64,000 nt of DNA from Colwellia demingiae (lineage in GTDB: Bacteria > Pseudomonadota > Gammaproteobacteria > Enterobacterales > Alteromonadaceae). A program made the translations under genes and the position numbers. Positions 45,452-54,424 of this stretch are shown piece after piece. Below the pieces are notes generated by a model, which was given only the letters and a program-made list of their open reading frames with translations, did not search any database and was not told where the DNA came from. Numbering within the stretch: position 1 is the stretch's first letter; every line of letters starts with the position of its first letter. Where the stretch lies: positions 124,001 through 188,000 of the forward strand of contig NZ_VOLT01000002.1 in NCBI RefSeq assembly GCF_007954275.1, read 5' to 3'.

Positions 45452-45931
45452 ATGACTATTTCTAACCGACTTGACTCCTATTTAACTGCACAGAATATAT
45501 CTTTTCAGGCCATTGAACATGACCATAGTACAAGCTCTTTTGATAGTGCTATTACGGCGAAAGTCCCACTGAATCAAATAGCCAAAGCTGTCATTTTAAA
45601 AAACCATGAAGATAGAAAGTTGATGGCTGTATTACCGGCTAAAAATAAAATAAGCTTATCTGCAATTAATGATGAACTATTCGGCAGTTACAAATTGCTT
45701 AAAGAAAAAGAAGTCTATCGCATGTTTAGTGACTGTGAGCATGGGGCTATTCCGCCCGTAGGTGATGCTTTCAATATGCAAATGATATGCGACGAGTTAT
45801 TAGACCAATTAGATTATGTTTATATTGAAGCTGGTGATCATCAAAGATTATTACGTATTAGCAATGAAGATTTTAAAATCATGACGGCAAATAGTAAACA
45901 CTTGCGCTTTAGTAATGAAGTTTTTCATTAA
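45452..45931 (+). CDS. YbaK/ProX-type aminoacyl-tRNA deacylase domain protein
   Basis: 159 residues, ATG at 45452 behind a strong GGAGG site. The YbaK fold is indicated by FQAIEHDHSTSSFDSA near the N-terminus, IAKAVILKNHEDRKLMAVLPA with the conserved lysine, and the DCEHGAIPPVGDAFNM region (usual form GAIPPFG). Members hydrolyse mischarged Cys- or Ala-tRNA(Pro). Its position just after a tRNA-Pro gene is suggestive, though probably coincidental. A GTG at 45440 is a less likely start. Confidence 0.85.
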   Translation: MTISNRLDSYLTAQNISFQAIEHDHSTSSFDSAITAKVPLNQIAKAVILKNHEDRKLMAVLPAKNKISLSAINDELFGSYKLLKEKEVYRMFSDCEHGAIPPVGDAFNMQMICDELLDQLDYVYIEAGDHQRLLRISNEDFKIMTANSKHLRFSNEVFH

Positions 45932-45949
45932 TGCTAATGATGTATGTCT

Positions 45950-46045
45950 TCTTATTCTGCGACACAGCGTTGCTTCTAACTTGGTGAGTATTGATTTATC
46001 ACTCAGATGATTACAGGAGCAACGCAGCAGAAGGATAAATTAGCG
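45950..46045. repeat. Long imperfect inverted repeat between convergent genes
   Basis: The left arm (TTATTCTGC, GCGTTGCTTCT) pairs with the right arm (GGAGCAACGC, GCAGAAGGATAA), with an inner TGAGT/ACTCA stem and an A/T-rich loop. It lies between the ends of the deacylase gene (+) and the PAS-GGDEF-EAL gene (-). It may act as a bidirectional terminator or be an isolated palindromic element. Confidence 0.55.
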
Positions 46046-46095
46046 AACTGTAACTAACAAAATCAGTTAAAGACTTAACAAATTCTTAATCCTCA

Positions 46096-48384
46096 TTACT
46101 GTGCTGTTAATTTTCTCCCTAATAATTTTGAAATTTGATTGGCACTAACCGGTTTACTAAAATAATATCCCTGAGCATAATCGCAACCAAGCTCCTGAAG
46201 CATAGCGGCTTGTTCCGCGCTTTCAATACCTTCAGCTGTAATTTTATGTTCAAGGTTATGCCCCATTTCAATCATCGAACCAACCAAAAGTTTTGCTTTA
46301 TGATCGACAAGAATGTCATCAATAAAATATTTATCAATTTTTAAGAAGTCTACATTAAAGTGTTTAAGGGAGGCGAAGGATGAATAACCGACACCGAAAT
46401 CATCAATTGCCAGTAATATACCCAGCTCTTTTAAATGTTCAAAAATTTCAAGGTTCTCTGGGTTGGTCTGTATCACCCCTTCAGTAACTTCTAATTCAAG
46501 ATCACTTGGTAATATTCCTGTTTCTTTAACGACACGCTTGATCAGTGGTACTAGATCACTATCAAGAAAATGACTTGGTGATATATTAACGGCCATTATA
46601 ATTGAAGAAAAACCAGCTTCCTTCCACAGAGTTGCCTGATTACAGGCTGTTTTCAAGACCCATTCGGTTAGTGGTTTTATCATGCCTATTTGTTCGGCCA
46701 TGCTGATAAAGTCTACCGGAGAAACCTGACCAAGCAGTGGATGATTCCAGCGAGATAAAGCTTCAACGCCTATGATGCAGCCCGATTTAATATCAACTTT
46801 TGGTTGATAAACGAGTGACAGTTGTTCTTGTTCTATTGCTTCTCTTAAGTGTTGTTCTATTTTAAAACGGTATTCTGCTTTATCGGTAAGCTCTTTTTTA
46901 TAAAAAGCATACCTATTTCTTCCAAGATCCTTTGCCGCATATAGCGCAGTATCTGCCGCTTTTAATATAGTTTGCAGGTCGATGCCATCGTCGGGATAGT
47001 GTGCAATACCAATACTACAGGCTGGTGTGAACTTTCTACCAGCTAACTCTACAGGTTTTGATATAAGTTCAAGGCAGCGTTTAGCAACGTGGGCAGCACC
47101 ATAATCATCCATCACATTATTAACGGCTATACAAAATTCATCACCACTGAGACGAGCAATGTAGTCAATTTCACGACAGGCACTTTTTAAACGCTGGGCA
47201 ACTTTCTTAAGGAGTAAATCACCAACATCATGCCCAAGGCTATCGTTAACCGTTTTAAAGTTATCAAGGTCGATATATAACAGAGCAAATTTATTCTTTT
47301 CTCGTGCAGATATTTTTACTAACTCTTCAATATTTATATAAAAATGGGGACGACTGGAAAGGTTAGTTAACTTATCGGTATAAGCTAAGTCTTGAATGCG
47401 TTTTTGATTTTGTTCTCGCTCCATGACAATACCAGCAAGCCGGGCTGCTGATCTAAGATCATTAGATTCTTCTTCGTTAGGTAATGTGGGGTAGTCATGG
47501 TACATACCAAAAGCACCTAGCACTTTTCCAGAAGAGCTCTTGATAGGTTCAGACCAACAACTGCGCATGCCATAAGGAAGTGCAACGTGCTTCAGGTCTA
47601 CCCACTTAGGGTCGGTTGCAATATTTTCGACAAGTACACGTTTTCCCGTATAAGTAGATGTACCGCAGGAGCCAACTTCTGGGCCATATTCAAGACCATG
47701 TACAGCTTTGCAATAGGATTTTGGCAGACTAGGGGCACCGGCATGAAGCAGTTTACCGTTATCTAATTCGAGCATTGAACAGCGTAATCCCGAGTGACGC
47801 TCTTCGTACATTAAAGCAATTTCCTCATAGATTTTAGACGCGGGTTTACCTTTGGCAATGAGCTCAAGAATTTTGGTATTTCTTTCATTGAAAAATTCTG
47901 ATTTTTTTTGCTGTGTGATATCAACATGGGTGCCAACTAAACGGACTGTCTCATCATTTTCACCGCGGGTTACTTTAAATGCTCGAGATCTAATGAAAAC
48001 GTCATGACCTGCTTTATGACGCATACGCATTTCAACTTCAAAGGTGTCTACTTCCCCGGATAAGAATTTCTGAACATCTTCTAGAACAAAGCCTTTATCA
48101 TCAATATGAACCATTGCAGCCCAGGTGCTTAATGTACTTTCGAGCTCATGTTCACGATAACCCAGCATACTTTTCCAGCGGGGGGAGTAATAAACCTCAT
48201 CCGTTTCTAAATCCCAATCCCACAGACCATCCGAAGCACCACGCATAGCCAGAGCAAAACGCTCTTCACTATTGAGAAGCTCGGCGGTACGAACGTCTTT
48301 ACTTAGATGGGCTGCGACAAGTTCAGAACGTAATTGCTCAATCTCTTTATGTAGCTGTGTTTCTTTGTTAGCTATTTCTGTCAT
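46096..48384 (-). CDS. PAS-GAF-GGDEF-EAL cyclic-di-GMP signalling protein
   Basis: 762 residues with no membrane segment. A short coiled coil (1-40) is followed by a PAS domain (about 41-160, WDWDLETDEVYYSPRWKSML), a GAF domain (about 165-325), GGDEF (about 330-490) and EAL (about 500-755). The GGDEF signature reads SGDEF, and an RxxD inhibitory-site motif (REID) lies five residues upstream as in active cyclases. EAL residues look complete: VEALSRW, NISPSHF, ELEVTEG, DDFGVGYSSF, LKIDKYFID. It may both make and degrade c-di-GMP. The sensory ligand is unknown. Confidence 0.93.
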   Translation of the reverse strand: MTEIANKETQLHKEIEQLRSELVAAHLSKDVRTAELLNSEERFALAMRGASDGLWDWDLETDEVYYSPRWKSMLGYREHELESTLSTWAAMVHIDDKGFVLEDVQKFLSGEVDTFEVEMRMRHKAGHDVFIRSRAFKVTRGENDETVRLVGTHVDITQQKKSEFFNERNTKILELIAKGKPASKIYEEIALMYEERHSGLRCSMLELDNGKLLHAGAPSLPKSYCKAVHGLEYGPEVGSCGTSTYTGKRVLVENIATDPKWVDLKHVALPYGMRSCWSEPIKSSSGKVLGAFGMYHDYPTLPNEEESNDLRSAARLAGIVMEREQNQKRIQDLAYTDKLTNLSSRPHFYINIEELVKISAREKNKFALLYIDLDNFKTVNDSLGHDVGDLLLKKVAQRLKSACREIDYIARLSGDEFCIAVNNVMDDYGAAHVAKRCLELISKPVELAGRKFTPACSIGIAHYPDDGIDLQTILKAADTALYAAKDLGRNRYAFYKKELTDKAEYRFKIEQHLREAIEQEQLSLVYQPKVDIKSGCIIGVEALSRWNHPLLGQVSPVDFISMAEQIGMIKPLTEWVLKTACNQATLWKEAGFSSIIMAVNISPSHFLDSDLVPLIKRVVKETGILPSDLELEVTEGVIQTNPENLEIFEHLKELGILLAIDDFGVGYSSFASLKHFNVDFLKIDKYFIDDILVDHKAKLLVGSMIEMGHNLEHKITAEGIESAEQAAMLQELGCDYAQGYYFSKPVSANQISKLLGRKLTAQ

Positions 48385-48584
48385 ACACCCTCAATTCACT
48401 ACATCAAATAATATAAACTGCTGAGGTAATATTTTTTATAAAGCCTAAATAGGAAAAATGACATTCCTTCACATATTAAACTAACAAACAATGTTCAATA
48501 CACAAAGCTGTATATCTGTGGTCAGAGCTGTTCATGTTAGTTAAGGAATAGATATCGTACTGTTGTTAACATTACTAATCATAG

Positions 48585-48722
48585 ATGACTTGTACTCGCT
48601 TATTCATTTTACTATCTAATTATGTAACGCTTGTATCAGTAGTGCCAGAGCCATCAACTCTTGCGATTTTCGCATTAGGAATACTTGGTTTCGCTTCTCG
48701 TCGCTTTGAGAAACCATCTTAA
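48585..48722 (+). pseudogene. Remnant C-terminus of a PEP-CTERM sorted protein
   Basis: The frame ends with a clear PEP-CTERM signal: VVPEPSTLAIFALG, then ILGFASRRFEKPS and TAA. This has the Pro-Glu-Pro motif, a hydrophobic helix and a basic tail. Upstream, the frame is only 45 codons long, has no ribosome site at its ATG (48585) and no recognisable mature domain, so the front of the gene appears lost. A perfect terminator directly follows, consistent with this being the 3' end of a once complete gene. A working PEP-CTERM protein would need an exosortase encoded elsewhere. Confidence 0.75.
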
Positions 48723-48748
48723 TAGTTTAAAGTACTTACGTTTCTATA

Positions 48749-48780
48749 AAAACACCAATTGTAATGATTGGTGTTTTTTG
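48749..48780 (+). terminator. Rho-independent terminator after the PEP-CTERM remnant
   Basis: AAAACACCAAT pairs with ATTGGTGTTTT around a TGTAATG loop, ending in a T run, 26 bases after the TAA. Confidence 0.85.
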
Positions 48781-48939
48781 TTTTTTGTTTTTTGGCTATA
48801 ATGATTACTAATCAGCATAGCTATAAACACCTATTGATGTAGATCTAAATAAAAACATAGCGCCTATGGGATAATCTTTAGCTGCTTAATACGAGTTTTT
48901 CGACATAAAATCAAAGTCAAATAATTATAAGAGTTCAGT

Positions 48940-49158
48940 ATGGAACAAACGTTAACCCAAGTAACTATCATTTATTATCAAGTTGAGTCCCTGGAATTAC
49001 TACATGAAGTGAAGTCTTTTCCAAAGAATCATCAGGGAAGAGTCGTCTTACCTGATGAGTTTAAAACGGGTAAATCAATTATTGCAGTATGCGAGGGTGA
49101 AATTACCATTTTGAATAAAGTCGGCGATCGTATCTTATCCGTAGGAAAAATCGCTTAA
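48940..49158 (+). CDS. Small conserved protein, TIGR02922-like
   Basis: 72 residues, soluble, beta-rich (QVTIIYYQVESLELLHEVK, GRVVLPDEFKTGKSIIAVCEGEI). It resembles TIGR02922, a short family I recall as limited to Alteromonadales; the function is unknown. GVVLP-type and CEGE motifs look like a small beta-barrel. It stands alone behind an A/T-rich upstream region and is convergent with the dsdC-like gene. Confidence 0.65.
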   Translation: MEQTLTQVTIIYYQVESLELLHEVKSFPKNHQGRVVLPDEFKTGKSIIAVCEGEITILNKVGDRILSVGKIA

Positions 49159-49212
49159 GCAATTTTTAATTTGCGCTAATTAATAGTTCATACGTATGTT
49201 AGTGATTAAACA

Positions 49213-50172
49213 TCACAGCATACGTGCAATCTCTTCGTTTTGTACTTCACTTTTTAGCCAATCAATGAATGTTTCTATTTTTGTGTTGCTCTTGTTAGCT
49301 AACATAGCGGCATAATATCGCTGTGGACAAAGCATTTTTTTATCAAAAAAAGGCTTTATCAACTCTCCTCTCTTAAGTTGACTACTGATAAGACTCTCCC
49401 TACCCATTGCCACACCAGCGTTGTTCATAGCTGCTATAACGGCCAAATCTGAACGGTCAAACCTGATACTTGCTATAGAACCTAAGCAGTTAATATTGAA
49501 ATTATTTGCCCATAATCCCCATTCATCTGTGCTGGAATCGTATCCCCATGCTTGGTTATCATGCAATAACGTGCATTGACTTAAATTACTAATATTCCCT
49601 ATCAAATCAAATTTCTCAGCGTATTCAGGACTACATACCGGTACTATCGTCTCTGCCATAATATCTTGACAATATAGCTTACTCGGTTGTTTTTCATCAA
49701 AATAAATTGCTACATCAATACCATGACCATGAAAGTTGATATTTTCATTTCCCGTTAAAATGTTAAGTGAAATAGCAGGGTATTGCTTTTGAAAGCTGGC
49801 AATTCTAGGTACCAACCAGCATTGCGCAAAAGAAGGTCTAGAATAGACAGTTAACTCACCTGAAATTTCATTGCTTTTTACCTCGAGTATTTCCTGATTT
49901 AAGCTACTGAACGAGGATTTTACGGCAATATAAATTCGTTCACCGTCACTGGTTAGCGCTATTTTTCGGTGTGAGCGTTTAAATAACACAATACCTAATT
50001 CACTCTCTAACGCATTTATGCGATGAGATATTGCACTTGGAGTCATCGACAGCTCTTCGGCCGCAAGAGAGAAAGAACAGTGTCTGGCTGCCACTTCAAA
50101 GGTATGCATTTTAGATAGTTGAAAACTATTTAAAAGTTTGTTTTTAGAGATAACATTGTCGTGAGTGTACAT
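49213..50172 (-). CDS. dsdC: LysR-family regulator, DsdC-like
   Basis: 319 residues. The winged helix occupies residues about 15-75 (LSKMHTFEVAARHCSFSLAAEELSMTPSAISHRINALE) and the periplasmic-binding-like effector domain follows. It is divergent from dsdA across 228 bases, the same arrangement as E. coli dsdC/dsdXA, and the sequence fits DsdC (GcvA-like subgroup). It would activate dsdA in response to D-serine. The intergenic region has a 35-base palindrome that could be its operator. Confidence 0.82.
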   Translation of the reverse strand: MYTHDNVISKNKLLNSFQLSKMHTFEVAARHCSFSLAAEELSMTPSAISHRINALESELGIVLFKRSHRKIALTSDGERIYIAVKSSFSSLNQEILEVKSNEISGELTVYSRPSFAQCWLVPRIASFQKQYPAISLNILTGNENINFHGHGIDVAIYFDEKQPSKLYCQDIMAETIVPVCSPEYAEKFDLIGNISNLSQCTLLHDNQAWGYDSSTDEWGLWANNFNINCLGSIASIRFDRSDLAVIAAMNNAGVAMGRESLISSQLKRGELIKPFFDKKMLCPQRYYAAMLANKSNTKIETFIDWLKSEVQNEEIARML

Positions 50173-50234
50173 AACACCGATTATTCCCTTGACGATTTCC
50201 GACCAATTCAGACAACAACAATATCATTATGAAC

Positions 50235-50269
50235 AACATAAAATAACTCAAACTGAATAATTTCATGTT
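50235..50269. promoter_or_regulatory. Candidate DsdC operator (imperfect palindrome)
   Basis: Two 16-base arms, AACATAAAATAACTCA and the inverted TGAATAATTTCATGTT, match at 13 of 16 positions around a 3-base spacer. The palindrome sits in the middle of the dsdC-dsdA intergenic region. Confidence 0.45.
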
Positions 50270-50400
50270 TTTATAGTGATTATCATCTCCTTGTTTAAAT
50301 CTAGCTCATGTTAAGTTGAATTATCATCATTTGTCAGTGGGTGGCGATTATTGTTTAATACCATCAAGCGAAACAACACTGAACAGATTGAGAGGTAATA

Positions 50401-51732
50401 ATGAATAACGTTAACATTGCAAAGCTAATGGCTGATTTCCCCCTCATACCAAAAATGGTCGCTCTGAAAGAGGTAAGCTGGTTTAACCCTAATGCTACTT
50501 CGCTTCAAGAAGGTCTTCCTTATGTCGGACTTGATAAGAATAACATTCAAGATGCTAGTGACCGATTAACACGCTTTGCCCCCTACATGGTAAAAGCATT
50601 TCCCGAAACGGCCGAAACCAATGGCATTATTGAATCGGACGTAGTTGAAATTTCAGCAATGAAATCGCAACTAGAGCAGCAGTATAAGGTAGAAATTAAA
50701 GGCAAGCTGCTGCTAAAAAAAGACAGTCACCTACCTATTTCGGGCTCTATCAAAGCGCGTGGTGGCATTTATGAGGTATTAACTCATGCTGAAAAGTTAG
50801 CAATAAATGCTGGCTTACTACTTACATCAGATGATTACAGTAAGCTGTTTACCGATGAATTTAGCCGCTTCTTTAGCCAATACAGCATCGCTGTTGGTTC
50901 AACGGGAAATCTTGGTATGTCTATCGGTATTATGAGTGCAAAACTGGGTTTTTCAGTTAGCGTGCATATGTCTGCAGATGCTCGTCAGTGGAAGAAAGAA
51001 AAACTCCGCTCTCATGGTGTTAATGTTGTTGAGTACAGTGAAGACTACGGCGTGGCCGTAGAGCAAGGTCGTAAGGAAGCTGAAAATGATCCCAAGTGCT
51101 TTTTTATCGATGATGAAAACTCTCAAACGCTATTCTTAGGCTATTCCGTTGCCGGTGAAAGACTGAAAAAACAGTTTGATGATATGCACATAGTGGTAGA
51201 TAACAATAATCCTTTATTTGTCTACCTACCCTGCGGTGTCGGTGGTGGTCCCGGCGGCGTGGCATTTGGGCTGAAGATGGCTTTTGGTGACAACGTCCAC
51301 TGTGTATTTGCTGAACCAACGCACTCCCCTTGCATGTTACTTGGAATTCTCACTGGATTACATGATGGTATTGCCGTTCAAGATATCGGCATTGATAACA
51401 TTACCGCTGCAGATGGCCTTGCGGTGGGCAGAGCTTCTGGCTTTGTTGGCCGAGCAATGGAACGACTATTAGACGGTTTTTACACCATCAGCGATCAGAG
51501 AATGTATGATCTGCTTGGGCTATTAGATCAGGTTGAAGGTATTCAATTAGAGCCTTCCGCATTGGCTGGTATGATAGGTCCCATTATTGTTGCGAATAGT
51601 GATGAATACCTTAAACGTATTGACATCGGCAATGATAAATTGGCAAACGCAACACACCTTGTGTGGGCAACAGGTGGCGGCATGGTTCCAGCAGTAGAAA
51701 TGGAAAAGTATCTATCAAAAGCTAGGAGTTAA
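50401..51732 (+). CDS. dsdA: D-serine dehydratase (ammonia-lyase)
   Basis: DsdA is a PLP enzyme that converts D-serine to pyruvate and ammonia. It has 443 residues, and the PLP lysine is Lys118 in SGSIKARGG, the same number as in the E. coli enzyme. The glycine-rich phosphate loop ([10 protein letters not shown]) and VGSTGNLG are present. A GAGAGG ribosome site precedes the ATG. No dsdX transporter is adjacent, so D-serine uptake must come from elsewhere. Confidence 0.96.
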   Translation: MNNVNIAKLMADFPLIPKMVALKEVSWFNPNATSLQEGLPYVGLDKNNIQDASDRLTRFAPYMVKAFPETAETNGIIESDVVEISAMKSQLEQQYKVEIKGKLLLKKDSHLPISGSIKARGGIYEVLTHAEKLAINAGLLLTSDDYSKLFTDEFSRFFSQYSIAVGSTGNLGMSIGIMSAKLGFSVSVHMSADARQWKKEKLRSHGVNVVEYSEDYGVAVEQGRKEAENDPKCFFIDDENSQTLFLGYSVAGERLKKQFDDMHIVVDNNNPLFVYLPCGVGGGPGGVAFGLKMAFGDNVHCVFAEPTHSPCMLLGILTGLHDGIAVQDIGIDNITAADGLAVGRASGFVGRAMERLLDGFYTISDQRMYDLLGLLDQVEGIQLEPSALAGMIGPIIVANSDEYLKRIDIGNDKLANATHLVWATGGGMVPAVEMEKYLSKARS

Positions 51733-51773
51733 TCTTATGGGGCTTCAATAAGCTAGGCGCTTAAATAATAATA

Positions 51774-51799
51774 GAAAAAGAGCAAGTTACTCTTTTTTC
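51774..51799 (+). terminator. Rho-independent terminator after dsdA
   Basis: AAAAAGAG pairs with CTCTTTTTT across CAAGTTA, 42 bases after the stop. The family 1 element begins 4 bases later. Confidence 0.8.
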
Positions 51800-51802
51800 A
51801 TT

Positions 51803-52068
51803 TATACCCGTTCCACTTGTAGATGCTCGTTTCAGGAAGTCTGAGCGACTCATAATCAAGGCATATTTTTTTATTAAGGGTTATTCCCTTAAAAAGAAAT
51901 GTAACGCAGAGTATGATTTGTTCAGCCTTCCCCAAGGGCTGGTTTAGAAACGCTTTATACTGCGTTATTGATTTTGAGAAGGGAGTAACCATTCTCTTCA
52001 ATCAATGCCTTGCCTAAAGGCGTTTCTAATTCCAGCTGAATCATGCATCTTCAAGTGGAACGGGTATA
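51803..52068. repeat. Family 1 element, full copy (266 bp)
   Basis: The terminal arms are TATACCCGTTCCACTTG and, inverted at the right end, CAAGTGGAACGGGTATA. Inside are the hairpin TTAAGGG-TTATT-CCCTTAA (51874-51892) and a 60-base core (51961-52020) almost identical to part of family 2. It occupies nearly the whole 338-base gap between dsdA and lhgO and ends 2 bases before the lhgO stop codon. No coding potential. Confidence 0.88.
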
Positions 52069-52070
52069 TA

Positions 52071-53270
52071 TTATGAACAGAAATGTTCACCTACTTTATC
52101 AACAATATAACTACCAATGGGGATGGCCGAAGTAGCTGCTGGCGATGGCGCATTGCAGACATTAATTGTTCGCTCACTATTAGCAAACAAAAAATCATGC
52201 ACTAAGCTACCATCATTCATCACCGCTTGCGCACGAATACCCGCAGGATATGATTTAAGATCTGATAACTCTATCGATGGACAATATTTTCGCACCAAGG
52301 TTAAATAACCATTTTTAAAGAGTGAATTCTTAAACTCAGTAATGCCAGAACTCAAGTTTTTCCAGAGTACTTTCCAAAACCCAGCAAACATCACCATTTC
52401 TTTAATATCACGTAAGTTAATATTAATCTTTCCATAACCTTCTCGCTTAAAGCCCAATACAGCATTGGGTCCAACGGTGACACTGCCATCAATCATCCGA
52501 GTTAAATGTACACCTAAAAAAGGTAATGTAGGATCTGGGATTGGATATATCAAGTGATTAACAATGGCATTTTTATTCGCTGGTAATTGATAATACTCAC
52601 CGCGAAAGGGCACAATTTGAAAATCAACTTTAATATCTAACATTTTAACCACGCGATCAGCCATTAGACCGGAGCACGTGATTAAGTAACGACTAGAAAA
52701 TTCACCTTCGCTTGTACTCACGCGAATTTCTTCTGCCGTTTCTTTTAGCTGGGTTACTTTGGTATTTAATCTATATTCACCGCCCAAAGCTTTAAATTCC
52801 TGCGCCATTTTAATGGTAATTAATTGGTAATCTACAATGCCTGTAGATTTAACTAAAATAGCGCCAAGCCCGGTAATATTAGGCTCCTGAGCTTTAAGTT
52901 GCTGTTGGTCTAATAACTCCACTTCAATACTATTTTTTTGGCAGCGTTGATAAAGAGCCTCCATGCGCTTTACTTCTAGTTCATTGGTGGCAACCAACAA
53001 CTTACCGCATTGATTAAAAGGAATATTATGTTGCTGACAAAAATTGATTGTGGCATCCACACCTTCCCGACAAAATTTAGCCTTTAAACTGCCTGGCTCG
53101 TAATATACGCCAGCATGAATAACACCGCTGTTATGTCCAGTTTGATGAGTCGCAAATTCACTTTCTTTTTCCAGCAATAACACTTTTTTATCTGGGTATC
53201 GTTGTTGTAGCTGCCAAGCAGTCGATACACCAACAATGCCACCACCAATGATTATGTAGTCATAGATCAT
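52071..53270 (-). CDS. lhgO: L-2-hydroxyglutarate oxidase
   Basis: This FAD-dependent, membrane-associated enzyme oxidises L-2-hydroxyglutarate to 2-oxoglutarate and passes electrons to quinone. The 399-residue protein starts with the dinucleotide motif IIIGGGIVGVSTAWQL and has THQTGHNSGVIHAGVYYEPGS, the family hallmark. It lies 15 bases after the glutarate hydroxylase gene on the same strand, so its substrate is produced by the neighbour. Confidence 0.94.
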   Translation of the reverse strand: MIYDYIIIGGGIVGVSTAWQLQQRYPDKKVLLLEKESEFATHQTGHNSGVIHAGVYYEPGSLKAKFCREGVDATINFCQQHNIPFNQCGKLLVATNELEVKRMEALYQRCQKNSIEVELLDQQQLKAQEPNITGLGAILVKSTGIVDYQLITIKMAQEFKALGGEYRLNTKVTQLKETAEEIRVSTSEGEFSSRYLITCSGLMADRVVKMLDIKVDFQIVPFRGEYYQLPANKNAIVNHLIYPIPDPTLPFLGVHLTRMIDGSVTVGPNAVLGFKREGYGKININLRDIKEMVMFAGFWKVLWKNLSSGITEFKNSLFKNGYLTLVRKYCPSIELSDLKSYPAGIRAQAVMNDGSLVHDFLFANSERTINVCNAPSPAATSAIPIGSYIVDKVGEHFCS

Positions 53271-53285
53271 ATAAATACCCTAGCT

Positions 53286-54248
53286 TTACTGTTTTAGTTT
53301 TGCGTTTTCAGAATAAGCACCGCGTTGACGCAGCAATTCACGATAAAGACCTTTATCAGCAACAAACTTATCACGACCATGTAACCAAGCGTGATTATTC
53401 ACCACTAACATACTGCCCACAGGTACACGAACATTAAACGTATTCTGTTCTGCTTCTAATGATGTGCCCATTTCATATAAATACTGGCCTTGGTGCATGT
53501 TTAAAGGTTCAGCAAATTGATCGATAAACAACATTTTAGGTCGACCATTCTCATCTTCTTCAAAAAACACCGGATGTTGCATTTTATAAGTAATGTTTTT
53601 ACTCGCTGGCGATGTCCATTGAATGTCTTCTTTTGCTAACGGATGATTATAGAATTTGTCTAAATCTTGCCATTCATCTACATGCAATAACAAGGAGTCA
53701 CCGCCCGCCATATTCTCTTCTGCTATTTTTTGCATAATAACCCAGTCGGTACGCTCTTCAACATAGGTACCGTCATTGTGCAATTCCATGCGGCGATGGG
53801 CTTGACGTAAATAACTATCACTATTATCTTCATTTTTGACACTAAATCGGGCATAAAATTTGCCATACATAGCATCTAAATTAGGTACACCAATTAAGTG
53901 AGAAACGGCAGTCGATAATAAGATATTAAACTCAAGCTGATCAAATTCAGCCGCAACAGGTTCGCATTGCAACATAAATGCACCCGTATCTCTATTCTTG
54001 ATGATGCCTAGCAGTAAGGCGCCTAAAGTATCATTAGTGAGATTATTAAGAATACTAGCAACATGAAAACGCAAAAATGGTTTATATTCGACAGCCTGCA
54101 CACCTAATGGCAATGCCTGTTCAATAAATCCTTTCACTGTTTCAGAAGTTAATTTTATTACTTGTAAACGTGGATTTGCTGCAAATGGAGCTACCGAAAA
54201 GCCATGTGGAATTGATTCATTGTTCAATTTTATTGCTGATGTATTCAT
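53286..54248 (-). CDS. glaH: Glutarate 2-hydroxylase (CsiD family, Fe(II)/2-oxoglutarate-dependent)
   Basis: The enzyme hydroxylates glutarate to L-2-hydroxyglutarate using 2-oxoglutarate and O2. 320 residues. The iron-binding triad is visible as His157 and Asp159 (ELHNDGTY) and His290 (WLHGRDKF), the latter followed by the Arg-containing 2-oxoglutarate site (LYRELLRQRG). A GAGG ribosome site lies before the ATG. It forms an operon with lhgO, and a LysR gene is divergent. E. coli names are csiD or glaH. Confidence 0.94.
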   Translation of the reverse strand: MNTSAIKLNNESIPHGFSVAPFAANPRLQVIKLTSETVKGFIEQALPLGVQAVEYKPFLRFHVASILNNLTNDTLGALLLGIIKNRDTGAFMLQCEPVAAEFDQLEFNILLSTAVSHLIGVPNLDAMYGKFYARFSVKNEDNSDSYLRQAHRRMELHNDGTYVEERTDWVIMQKIAEENMAGGDSLLLHVDEWQDLDKFYNHPLAKEDIQWTSPASKNITYKMQHPVFFEEDENGRPKMLFIDQFAEPLNMHQGQYLYEMGTSLEAEQNTFNVRVPVGSMLVVNNHAWLHGRDKFVADKGLYRELLRQRGAYSENAKLKQ

Positions 54249-54280
54249 TCTATCACCCTCTTATGCTTTTGATTTAAAAC

Positions 54281-54356
54281 CTAGATAGTAAATGGCTAAC
54301 TACTGCTAGCTTCACTGTAATTTTTATTGGTCTTCATTAGGGTTTACTCTATCTAG
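54281..54356. promoter_or_regulatory. Spaced inverted repeats between glaH and the divergent lysR
   Basis: CTAGATAGTAAA (54281-54292) and TTTACTCTATCTAG (54343-54356) are inverted copies with a 2-base insertion, about 50 bases apart. Such spacing could fit an operator bound by a LysR tetramer. Confidence 0.4.
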
Positions 54357-54424
54357 AAAGAGAGAATAAATATAATATATAGTTTTTATAATTTTCATAA
54401 CTTTTATTTATCGGTCGCGTTAAT

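Noticed and set aside
51798..52001. 67-codon frame within the family 1 element at 51803
   Set aside because: The other full copy does not keep the frame open, so it is not a conserved gene of the element.
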